From: Gemmatimonadaceae bacterium
GTDB taxonomy: Bacteria; Gemmatimonadota; Gemmatimonadetes; Gemmatimonadales; Gemmatimonadaceae
Length of the DNA: 23,523 nt
Direction: 5' to 3'
NCBI GenBank assembly: GCA_016720905.1
Contig: JADKJT010000010.1
Location: forward strand, 1 to 23,523
Under the pieces are notes generated by a model, which was not told the origin of the DNA, made no database searches, and worked only from the letters and a program-made list of their open reading frames with translations. This document shows, in pieces, positions 1 to 8,836 of this stretch. Numbering within the stretch: the first letter of the stretch is position 1; every line of letters starts with the position of its first letter. Position numbers and translations under genes: made by a program.

Positions 1-490
1 CATCACGCAGCAGATCCCATTTCACACGATACTCACTGCTCTCCTGTCTGCCGCGTCCCTGATACCAGTAATAGACCAATGCGCGAACGCCCTGGTTGGA
101 CAGGATGACGCGATTGGTCTTGCCACCGGCGGCTGCGCCCGGCAATGGTACTTGCGCGCTGGTGAGTATCTCCCAGCCCGCTCCCGGCATGCAGTTTTTC
201 GGGGAGTGAATCGTCTTCCCCTGTACCTGTCGATCATAGTAACCGACATACACGCTGAATGCCGGCACCGAGTCGCTGCGGAATTCCCGCATGACGTAGT
301 GCGACATCCCCGCAACCCGTTGCTCCGCGGTGTCGATCACCACATCATGGCCCACGTAACCGAGCATGATGTTGGGGATGCTGGAGATTGGCTGGACGGG
401 TGGCACGATGTGCTGCGCGCGCATACCGGACACCAGCAGCACGCCAAGGCCAAGCACCATGGCGGGAACAAATGAAGCGGTGCGGTTCAC
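1..490 (-). CDS. EpsI family protein, 3' end cut by the window edge
   Basis: This is the EpsI-type partner of exosortase systems, usually encoded next to or fused with the exosortase and linked to exopolysaccharide export or anchoring. The reading is clean over about 163 residues. It opens with a short hydrophobic segment (MVLGLGVLLVSGM) that could anchor it in the inner membrane. It then shows the family signature HSPKNCMPGAGWE near bases 169-207 and a later VYYWYQGRGR stretch. I chose the GTG at 488-490 as start because it overlaps the exosortase stop as GTGA, the usual sign of translational coupling; an internal ATG at 460 is the alternative. The gene runs off the left edge, so the C-terminus is not seen. 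Family assignment is strong; the molecular role of EpsI is poorly known even in studied bacteria. Confidence 0.85.
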   Translation of the reverse strand, partial: MNRTASFVPAMVLGLGVLLVSGMRAQHIVPPVQPISSIPNIMLGYVGHDVVIDTAEQRVAGMSHYVMREFRSDSVPAFSVYVGYYDRQVQGKTIHSPKNCMPGAGWEILTSAQVPLPGAAAGGKTNRVILSNQGVRALVYYWYQGRGRQESSEYRVKWDLLRD

Positions 491-1393
491 GATCCTGCCT
501 CCTGACCGTGTGTGTGTGTGCGTGGGAAGAGACGTTCCAGGCTACTCAGCGCCCAGGCCAGCATTGCGGTTACAACGAACGCGCCTCCGAACATCACCAT
601 GCCTTCGCTGGTATGCATGAAGCCCTGCCCCATCTCCGGACTGACGTAGAGCACCAGGAATCCGGTCAAAAATACGCGGACTCCGTTAATCAGGATCGCA
701 ACGGGAATCGTGAGCGCAACCAGCACCATGCGGAGGGGCCAGGTGCGCAGAAACAGCGCACCCATCAACACGCCGAGACTCAAGAGCGCCGTGAGTGATC
801 GAAGCCCGCTGCATGCCTCCGCGACGAACAACTCCTGTCCAGGCACGCGAATCACGTTGCCGGACAGCCTGACGGAATGCGCTCCACCACAACAATCCGG
901 CGCCGATTTCCGAGGCCATGAACTGCAACGGCAAGGCCACCGAGGTTAGTATCACTTCCGGAATAGGGACAGACAAAATCACCAGGGAGAATGGCAGCCA
1001 CCAATGCAGGAGCTGGCGAAATCCCGCATGCCAGACGACAGGCGCTCCAATGGCGAGTATCATCGAACAACGCATGACAAACAGTTCGGCAGCGAGTTCC
1101 GCGGCATACCGGAACACGACCGCGCCAATCAGCATCAGGAGGCCCAGCACATGCTGCGGGCGAGCGTGCTGATGGAGACCTGCGCGAAACGCCAACCAGA
1201 GCGACAGGGGGCGCCAGCAGCAGTCCAGTCCACGCCCTGAATTGGGATCGTTCCACCATGCGTCGGCCAGCAACTGCGCGGGTTTTTCGCGAACAGCAGC
1301 ACAAAGGCAATCGCCGTGAGGGCCCGTGGGCAACGAGCGCCAACGGGGCTGCGAGCGAATGCCGAGGATTCCGCCCTTGGTTGGCATCGCCAA
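487..1393 (-). CDS. Exosortase (XrtA/EpsH-like transpeptidase), frame-broken
   Basis: Exosortases are multi-pass inner-membrane cysteine transpeptidases that cleave and anchor PEP-CTERM-type proteins. The C-terminal part is clean (bases 487-855) and carries all three expected catalytic residues: Cys in AEACSGLRS (811-813), Arg in INGVRVFLTG (676-678) and His in GFMHTSEGM (613-615). It is preceded by the family motif IRVPGQELF. The N-terminal half is recovered by joining frames: a WWNDPNSG motif, a PLSLWLAFRAG segment, and hydrophobic helices up to LPLQFMASEIGAGLL. At least three indels are needed between about 850 and 1330. The ATG at 1391-1393 gives about 302 residues, normal for the family; a GTG at 1532 is a less likely alternative. 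It is followed directly by epsI. No PEP-CTERM substrate gene lies in the window. Confidence 0.85.
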
Positions 1394-1568
1394 AGAAAGT
1401 GGGAGCAGTCGCGGAGCTATTCAGGTTTGAGGTCAGCGCACCGGCGCGCGTCGAATCGCGCGACGAGGTGCCGATTCCAATGATCGCCGCGGCCAGCCGC
1501 ATGGAAGACGACCGGCGACGGGGTACTGTCACTGTCCCGGTATTGAAGCGAACACTGTCGAGCGCGGT
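1394..1568. other. Spacer between the metH stop and the exosortase start
   Basis: About 175 bp separate the apparent metH stop (TAA, 1569-1571) from the chosen exosortase start. The minus strand stays open from a GTG at 1532 but the translation is Ser/Ala/Arg-rich and shows no recognisable domain. It could be an N-terminal extension of the exosortase, the decayed last residues of MetH, or plain intergenic DNA. I see no hairpin or promoter that I would defend. Confidence 0.4.
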
Positions 1569-4500
1569 TTACCACTGGGTTCCCATCCCGAAATATCGGC
1601 TTTCCGGGCGCCAGAAGTACCAGCCACTGACGCTGGCCCCGGGGGGTCATGGCGAAGCTCTCCGTCAACCGCATCCCAGCGCGGTCAACGGCCTGAGTCA
1701 ACTCAAAGAGCGGGCCCTTGGCTGTGTGGTCTGGACAGGCCGGATACCCCGGGGCAGGGCGAATGCCCTGATAACGTTGCTTTATGAGGTCGAGGTTGGC
1801 CAGCGCCTCGTCGGCTGCGTACCCCCAGAACTCGCGCCTGACCCGCTCGTGAAGCCGTTCCGCGAACGCTTCGGCCAGACGATCGGCCAAAGCCTTGGCG
1901 ATAATCGACCCGTAGTCATCATGATCGGCTTCGAACTCGGCGACGAGTGATTCCAGGCCGTGCCCGGCGGTCACCGCGAAGGCGCCCGCATAGTCAGAAT
2001 CCGCGCCGTCCGGCGCTACGAAGTCCGCCAAGACGGTAGTTAGGCCGACCGGTACCGCGCTTGTCCATCAGTTGTCTCGGCATGTCCAGCCGGGCCACGA
2101 CCTTCGTGCGCGAGCTATCGGCGTACAGCTCCAGTGTTTCATTGATGGCGTTCGCCGGCCAGAAGCCGAAGGCGGCACGGGCTTCCAGTCGATCGTCCTT
2201 GACGATCCTCGCCAGCAATGCCCGCGCATCGGCAAACAGCGACCGCGCCGTTTCACTTCCTGATGGTCCCCGGAGGATGGCCGGATAGTGCCCCGTCGGT
2301 TCCCATGTCTGAAAGAACGAGTCCAGTCTATCCGTTCGACGAGTTCCGCGAGCGGATACTGGGTCAGCGATCTCGGGCCCGTGAATGTTGGTACCGGCAC
2401 AGGAACGTTCAGGTCGATCGTCGCCCGATTCGTGCGTGCCTCTTCAACTGAGATCAGTCGCTGATTGGCGCCGCGAGCGGCCCGCGCTACGCGAATTCCC
2501 TCGCATCCGGTTCCGGACATCCGCTGCGAACAATGACTTTCGCTCGTCGCTGAGCAAGGCGCTCGTCACGCCAACAGCGCGCGAGGCATCAAGCGCATGC
2601 ACCACCGGACCGGCGTAGCTCGGTTCGATCTTGATCGCCGTGTGCGTCTTGCTGGTCGTCGCTCCACCGATCAGCAGGGAAGAGTGAAACCCTGTCCTTT
2701 CCATCTCGCTGGCCACAAATGTCATCTCTTCCAACGAGGGGGAGTAATCAGGCCCGATAGACCGATAACATCAGCGTGTACCTCCCGCGCCGTGTCCAGG
2801 ATCCTTGCGCATGGCACCATGACCCCCATGTCCACGACTTCATAGCCGTTGGACATTGCAAGTACCCGCCTACAATGTTCTTGCCGATATCGTGCACATC
2901 CCCCTTGACCGTCGCCATGAGGACTCGGCCAGCGCTCCTGGATGAGGCGGTCTCCGAGGAGCCTCCGATGAACGGAATCAGGTGCGCGACGGCTTTCTTC
3001 ATTACCGGGCGCTCTTGACCACCTGAGGCAGGAAGAGCTTACCCGCGCCGAATAGATCTCCGACGACGTTCATGCCGCGCATGAGCGGCCCTCATCTCAT
3101 CGATCGGATGCGATGCGGATTGCCGCGCTTCCTCGGCATCCTCCACGACCCACGTGTCAATACCATGCACCAGTGCGTGGGACAGCCGGTCCTCGACCGG
3201 TAGGTCGCGCCACGCCAGATCCGTGGCCGCCTTCGCCGCGCGGCCTTGGGCCGAATCGGCGACGTCCAGTAATCGTTCAGTGGCGTCGGGACGTCGTGCG
3301 AGCACAACGTCCTCGACGCGCTCGCGCAGGTCGGAAGGAATGTCCTCGTAGGGAAGCAGCTGCCCGGCGTTCACGATACCCATGTCCATGCCGGCGCTGA
3401 TGGCGTGGTACAGGAAGATGATGCATCGCCCCGCGCAGCGTTGACTGCCGAAACGAGAACGACATGTTGCTGACACCGCCTGAAACTTTGGCGCGGCAGC
3501 GTGCGCTTGATCTCGCGCGTCGCGTCGAAGTACGCCTTCGCGTACTCAGCATGCTCCTCGATGCTGGTGCCGATGGCGAAGATGTTCGGATCGAAGATGA
3601 TATCCTGTGGCGGAAAGCCCACCTCCCCCGTGAGCAGCGCGTAGGCGCGCGCGCAGATCTCCACCTTACGTGCACTGCTGTCCGCCTGTCCTTGCTCGTC
3701 GAACGCCATCACAATCACGGCGGCGCCATACCGGCGCACCAGTCGCGCCTGACGCAGAAACCCGACTCCCCTCGCCCGAGGAAATGGAATTCACAACGCC
3801 CTTGCCCTGCTCAAACGAGGCCGACTCGATCACCGTCCATGCTGGAGTCGACCAGCGATGGTATCGCGAAATGTCGGGCCGGACGCGATCAGGTTGGAGG
3901 AACGTGACTCATGGCCGTCTGGGGAATCCAACATGCCTTCATCCATGTTCCCATCAATGATCTGCGCCGCCACCTCTGGCATCGCGCCACGACCAACGCG
4001 TCGCTGTAATTGCCCTCCAACACGAGTTTCGCAAACTTTGCCGAACCGGTCACGTTGGTCCGTTCGCCAACATTGACGAAGTTCGTGTCGGGGCCGATCG
4101 TCATCGGCTCCAGCCCAGACAGCCGGAGCAGCGGCTCAATAGTGGGAATCGCCCGAGGTGCCACACCTTGCACCGCATCGACAATCGCGCGGATGTGTTC
4201 CGGCGTGGTGCCGCAGCAACCACCGACAATGTTCAGCAAGCCGCTGGTCGCCCACTCATGAAGTTGCCCGCCCATCGTCTCCGGCGACTCTTCGTATTCA
4301 CCAAAGGCATTGGGCAGGCCGGCGTTGGGGTGGGCGCTTACCCGTGTATCCGCAATCCGGGCGAGTTCCCGCACGTGCGCCCCGCAACTGCGTCGCGCCC
4401 AGTGCGCAGTTAAGCCAATAAAGCGGTACGCGTGGGCCAATGACGTCCAGAACGCCTCGGCCGTCTGTCCGGAAAGCGTTCGACCGCGTCGGTGATCGTG

Positions 4501-5152
4501 CCGGATCATCACGGGGACACGAACTCCGTGATCCTCGAAGTACTGTTCGATGGCGAACAGTGCCGCCCTGCATTGAGCGTGTCGAAGATCGTTTCACGAC
4601 GAGCAACAGGTCGGCCCCCGCCGTCAGCAAGCCATTGATGGACGTGGTGTGGCAGACACCAGTTCGTCAAGTTGACGTTTCGGGCACCAGGATTCTCGAC
4701 CTCGGTGACAACGACGCCGTGCGATTGGTGGGACCAAGCACGCCCGCCACAAAGCGGGACGTGTCGGCTCGTTGGCGCCAACTCGTCCCGCGATGCCCCG
4801 AGCCAGCGCGGCAGCGGCGGCATTGAGTTCGTACACCAACTCCTGCATGCCGTAGTCCGCCATGGAAACGGCGTTCGCATCAAAGGTGTTGGTCTCGAGG
4901 ATGTCCGCACCGGCCTCCAGATACTGGCCGTGAATGGCGCCGACGATCTCTCGGTTGGGTTATCGACAGGAGGTCGTTGTTCCCTTTGAGGTCTGAGGGC
5001 CAATCCGCAAATCGGGCTCCGCGATACTCCGCCTCCCCCAGCCGGTAGGTCTGGAGCATGGTCCCCATTGCGCCATCGATCACCAGGATACGATCAGCAA
5101 GGAGATCAGGCAGCATCGAGATTCGGGACGCGCGGTTCAGTCTGGTCGTCAT
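1569..5152 (-). CDS. metH: Cobalamin-dependent methionine synthase, frame-broken
   Basis: MetH moves a methyl group from 5-methyl-THF to homocysteine through enzyme-bound cobalamin in the cytosol. All modules are visible in order on the minus strand. The homocysteine domain starts with ILVIDGAMGTMLQTY just after the start ATG (5152), with LNCALGA and the zinc-binding GGCCGTTPEHI (near 4188-4228). The folate domain has GERTNVTGSAKFAKL (near 4025-4075) and QDIIFDPNIFAIGTS (near 3560-3605). The cap domain follows near 3040-3330. The B12 domain has the cobalamin-ligand motif GDVHDIGKN (2874-2905). The activation domain carries RPAPGYPACPDH (1725-1760) and GMRLTESFAMTP. Total length is equivalent to about 1195 residues, slightly short of the usual 1220-1240, because it stops at FGMGTQW and lacks the last 30 or so residues. 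More than ten indels split the frame. An AAGGT sequence lies 8 bases before the ATG. It is divergent from the YitJ-like gene. Confidence 0.93.
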
Positions 5153-5194
5153 CGGGAGTTACCTTTGTCTTGAGATTCCACGAACAAGCTATTC
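5153..5194. promoter_or_regulatory. Short divergent intergenic region, metH / yitJ-like gene
   Basis: Only 42 bp separate the two divergent starts. The region is relatively AT-rich for this window, so it probably holds overlapping or leaderless promoters for both genes. I cannot point to convincing -35/-10 boxes. It is far too short for a cobalamin or SAM riboswitch, and none is visible inside the 5' coding ends. Confidence 0.4.
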
Positions 5195-7107
5195 ATGACG
5201 ACCGCCGACACGAAACCGACACTTCAGGACGCGTCCGACGAACGAGCCGAGACGCCGCGTTGCGCCGACTCCTCGACGCCGAACAGGTGGTACTGTTCGA
5301 CGGCGCAATGGGAACGATGCTTTATGCGCGCGGAGTATTCATCAACCAGTGTTACGACGAACTCGTCTTACGATCGCCCGATCTCGTGCGCGAGATTCAT
5401 GAGGCATACGTGAAAGCTGGGGCGGATGTGCTGGAAACGAACACCTTTGGAGCGAATCGGACCAAACTGGCGCAGTACGGACTTGACGGGCATGTGGTAT
5501 CCATCAAAGCTCGTGAGGCAGCCGGGCCCAATCGGCTGGTGGCGGGGGCGGTCGGCCCGCTGGGCGTTCGATTGGAGCCCTACGGCGCGACCAGCCGAGA
5601 GGAGGCTCGAGAGATATTTCGCGAGCAGATGGAGGCACTGCGCCTCGGCAGTGTTGACTGTTTCCTGCTGGAGACCTTCTCCGATCTCGAGGAGCTGGAG
5701 CAGGCGATCTTGGCGGCACGGGACGTCGACGGGAGCGTGCCAATCATCGCCTCAAGCGACAGTGGGCCTGACCTGCGCACCGCGTACGGAGCCACCCGAA
5801 GACATCGCGCGCGCGCTTGACTGATGGGGGTCGATGTCATCGGATTGAATTGTTCCGTCAGGCCACAGACTATTCCTGAGGCCATCGAACGAATGTCGGC
5901 TGTCACCACCCGCAAGCTGTCGGCACAGCCCAATGCGGGCATGCCACGCGACGTGGGCGGGCGCTCGATGTACATGGCAAGTCCAGAGTATATGGGCACC
6001 TATGCGCGACACCTCGTGCAAGCCGGCGCCAAGATCGTCGGTGGCTGCTGCGGGACCACGCCGGAGCACATCCGGGCCATGATGGAAGGGATCCGACCGC
6101 TGTCGCCCAGATCGCACCAACGAGTTGTGGAGTCCTGGACCTCATCCACTGCGACGACCGCTGAACCGCAGGGTCGACAGACGATGCCGCTGGAACAACG
6201 CTCTCGCTTCGGTGCGAAGCTGGCCAGTGGTCGTTTTGTCACCTCGGTCGAGATTGTACCCCGCGGGGAGTGGATACCGCCAAACTGGCGCTCGATGCGA
6301 CCGCACTCGCCAGGGCTGGCGTGGACGCCATAACGTTCCCGATGGACCGCGCGCGCAGAGTCGGATAGGCGCAATCGCCACTAGCCTGATTATCGAGCGT
6401 CATGGTATCAAGCCGTGACGCACTATTGTTGTCGCGACCGGAACCTGTTGGGCATGTTGAGTGATTTGCTTGGCGCGTCGGCGCTGGGACTTCGCAATAT
6501 GCTCCTCATCACGGGCGACCCCCGAAGATGGGGCCCTATCCTGACGCCACCGCCGTATTCGATATCGATGCCATCGGCCTGACCAACCTCGTGGCGATGC
6601 TGAACAGGGGACTGGATCCTGGTGGGAACCCGATCGGCGAGCCCACGCAATTTGTCATCGGGGTTGGCGTGAATCCCGCCGCGATTGACCTGGCGCATGA
6701 GTTGAAGCGATTTCTCTGGAAAGTGGAAGCCGGAGCGGAGTACGCCATCACGCAACCGGTATTCGATCCGGAACAGCTGGACGTGTTTCTCAGGTCCATT
6801 ACCGACATTCGAATCCCGATCGTGGCCGGAATCTGGCCGCTGGTTTCCAGCGCGGAACGCGGAATTTCTTGCCAACGAGGTCCCTGGCGTCACCGTACCC
6901 GACGCCATCCTTCACCGCATGCGCCGCGCGTCGGAAAAGAGCAAAGAGCATGCGTTGCAGGAAGGTCTCAGCATTGCCCGCGAGATGCTGGAACGCGTGC
7001 GCGACAGCGTGCAAGGCGTGCAAGTGAGCGCGCCATTCGGTCGCGTCGAGTTGGCGCTGGAAGTGTTCGGGGACTCCGGTTCGGATCGCGTCCCGAAGAC
7101 TCTCTGA
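5195..7107 (+). CDS. Bifunctional homocysteine S-methyltransferase / methylenetetrahydrofolate reductase (YitJ-like), frame-broken
   Basis: This fusion joins a betaine/homocysteine methyltransferase-type domain to a MetF-type flavin reductase. The N-terminal half shows VVLFDGAMGTMLYARGV (near 5288-5338), VLETNTFGANRTKL, and the zinc cysteines in GLNC (near 5841) and GGCCGTTPEHI (6040-6072). The C-terminal half starts near 6225 with FVTSVEIVP. It continues with the MTHFR signatures THYCCRDRNLLGMLSDLLG (near 6417-6473), LLITGDP and YAITQPVFDPEQ. It ends cleanly with a TGA at 7105-7107. The length corresponds to about 637 residues, close to B. subtilis YitJ (612). Start ATG 5195 is in a different frame from the domain body, so an indel lies near 5240. 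Further indels sit near 5790-5823, 6265-6360, 6420, 6525 and 6845. Expected role: makes 5-methyl-THF for the divergent MetH and may methylate homocysteine itself. Confidence 0.9.
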
Positions 7108-7117
7108 GCCACCACAT

Positions 7118-7742
7118 TCACTGGAGCAGCGTCGACTCGACGAAGCTGGTGGTAGATGAACACCGGGAATTTGAAAAATGTCGGTCCGACCGAGTGTTCC
7201 CCAAGCCGGAGCGGAGTTCTTCTGATAGTACCGTCGGAGCCGCGCCTCCGGACTGGTAAATGGTGTCACCGACAAATCCGGGAAGGCGCGGTAGCCGCTC
7301 CATCGATACACCCAGCTGTTGATCAGTGCGCGCACACCGTACACCCGGTGCTTCCAGTCGTCTCCGGCTACTAAGTAGCGTAGGAAATAGCCGGCCCCAT
7401 GATAGGACACCAGGCGACGCCGCCGGGTTTGAGCACGCGGGCCCATTCGGCGATCGCGCGGGCCTCGTCGGTATAGGGCACCACCACCTTGCAGATCAGC
7501 CCATCGAATTGCGCCGCGGGAAACGGCAGGTTTTCGGCCAGGGACTGCGTCGCGTTGAAACCACGCGCCTTGGCCTGATCGACAAGCGCGAACGAGTAGT
7601 CGACGCCTGTCACCTCGCATCCGCGATCGAGGAGGGCTTGCATCTGCTCGCCTTCGCCAAATCCCACATCAAGCACACGCATACCGCGCGCGAAGCGATC
7701 AAATGTAAAACGCCGGTTATGAAATCGATCCCAGAACGTCAT
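7118..7742 (-). CDS. Class I SAM-dependent methyltransferase, C-terminus uncertain
   Basis: The protein has a standard Rossmann SAM-binding core: MRVLDVGFGEGEQMQALLDRGC (motif I) followed by VTGVDYS with the acidic ribose contact. It then has the typical LPFPAAQFDGLICK motif and RVLKPGGVA (post-motif). The start ATG at 740-742 of the 7 kb region (MTFWDRFHNRRFTFDRF) fits the family and lies 40 bp after the glycosyltransferase stop. An indel near 7400 shifts the frame, after which GYFLRYLVAGDDWKHRVYG and GYRAFPDLSVTPFTSPEA continue plausibly. The end is unclear: the frame that stops at 7118 is taken here, almost touching the convergent YitJ-like gene. The substrate cannot be read from sequence; its place after a GT2 enzyme suggests a sugar or lipid carrier, which is inference. 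Confidence 0.75.
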
Positions 7743-7782
7743 GAAGGCAGTCCGTGGTGAATATCCGACAGGTGAACGACTA

Positions 7783-8826
7783 TCAATGCCGCTTCCAGAC
7801 GCCCCAACGACCGTGGAATCCATTCGCGACCGCGCGAAACGTGGCAAGCTGCAACGACAGCATCCAGCTGAGAGTGGTTCCGACGCGCTGCCGCAGCGGA
7901 GCCACGATAAGGACGAGTGTCAGAACAAGACCAACCACCGTTGCAACGGCGACCGGGAATCGCATTGCCGTCTGCGCCGCGGGCTGTAGACCGGCGGCCA
8001 TCGCGATCACCAGCAGGACGGGCGTGGCCAATCGCGCGAGCTTATGCAGTACAAACTGCACGACTATCGGATTGCGTACGCTCACTACCTTTGGGAGCAG
8101 ACGAAGCAACTGCAGCACACCCGTCAACGTGCGTTCCTTGCGAACGCTTTCCGCCTCGGCATTGAAGACGCGCGCTCGTCGGTAGCCACGGCTGCGGGGG
8201 TGAAGCCAACACGATGGCCAGCAAGCACCAGCGCCATGGGCACGTAGACATCATCTAGGAGCGTGCCACTTGGTACAACCGGCCAAGACGAGCGGCGCGT
8301 CGCATAGACTGCACCGGTGACTCCAATACTCGAATGAATGATGGCTTCGTGGTACCGAAGCCACTTCTCCCCGGCCCAGTAAAGGTACATGGGTGAGAAC
8401 CGGCTGCCGACATCACCGTATCCGCCATAATCAATACATCGCCGGTTTGCCGCCCGGACTCCCGCATTTCAGCGCACCGGCCTTGCCTTCCGGCTCATCA
8501 CCTGCCACGACGCGCACGCGAGCATCCCTGTTGTCGAATGCGGGCGAACCCTGCAACGGCGCCCCTGAATCCACGGCAACAATGACTTCCAAGAGCTCGG
8601 CCGGGTGCTCAGTGTCCAGCGCATTGGCTACTCGCGCAGCGATCGCCGATTGCGTATCGCGGGTGGCTATCACGAGGCTCACTCGTCGGTGGCGTGATCG
8701 CACGTAGTCCGGTTGAAGCGGGCGCCGGACCACCAAGGACACGAGTCCTATCGCAAGCGGATAGCCGATCCAGATGAACAGGATCGATGCAACCGCTCCG
8801 ACCGCAATGGTTGCCGAAATCGTCAC
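7783..8826 (-). CDS. Membrane-associated family 2 glycosyltransferase, frame-broken
   Basis: GT2 enzymes move a sugar from a nucleotide donor to a lipid or polymer on the inner membrane. The N-terminus is a hydrophobic helix (ATIAVGAVASILFIWIGYP), followed by RRVSLVIATRD and the donor-site region LLEVIVAVDSGA. After indels near 8440-8480 and 8390-8400, DVLIMADTV and LDDVYVPMALVLAGHRV appear, matching the DXD-like and acceptor acidic motifs. A basic segment and then two C-terminal membrane helices (LARLATPVLLVIAMAAGL and AVATVVGLVLTLVLIVAPL) end at 7783. GTG 8824-8826 is chosen as start; it lies 10 bp after the stop of the upstream lipoprotein, with no clear ribosome site. Length about 347 residues. 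The layout resembles polysaccharide-forming GT2 proteins. Acceptor and donor are unknown. Confidence 0.82.
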
Positions 8827-8836
8827 ACTGTGAAGA

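Noticed and set aside
508..523. Short TG-repeat tract as a phase-variation switch in the exosortase.
   Set aside because: It has only about five repeat units with one interruption and lies in the last codons of the gene, so slippage would have little effect.
5153..5194. Possible cobalamin or SAM riboswitch controlling metH.
   Set aside because: Only 42 bp lie between the two starts, too little for either riboswitch, and no B12-box-like sequence was seen.
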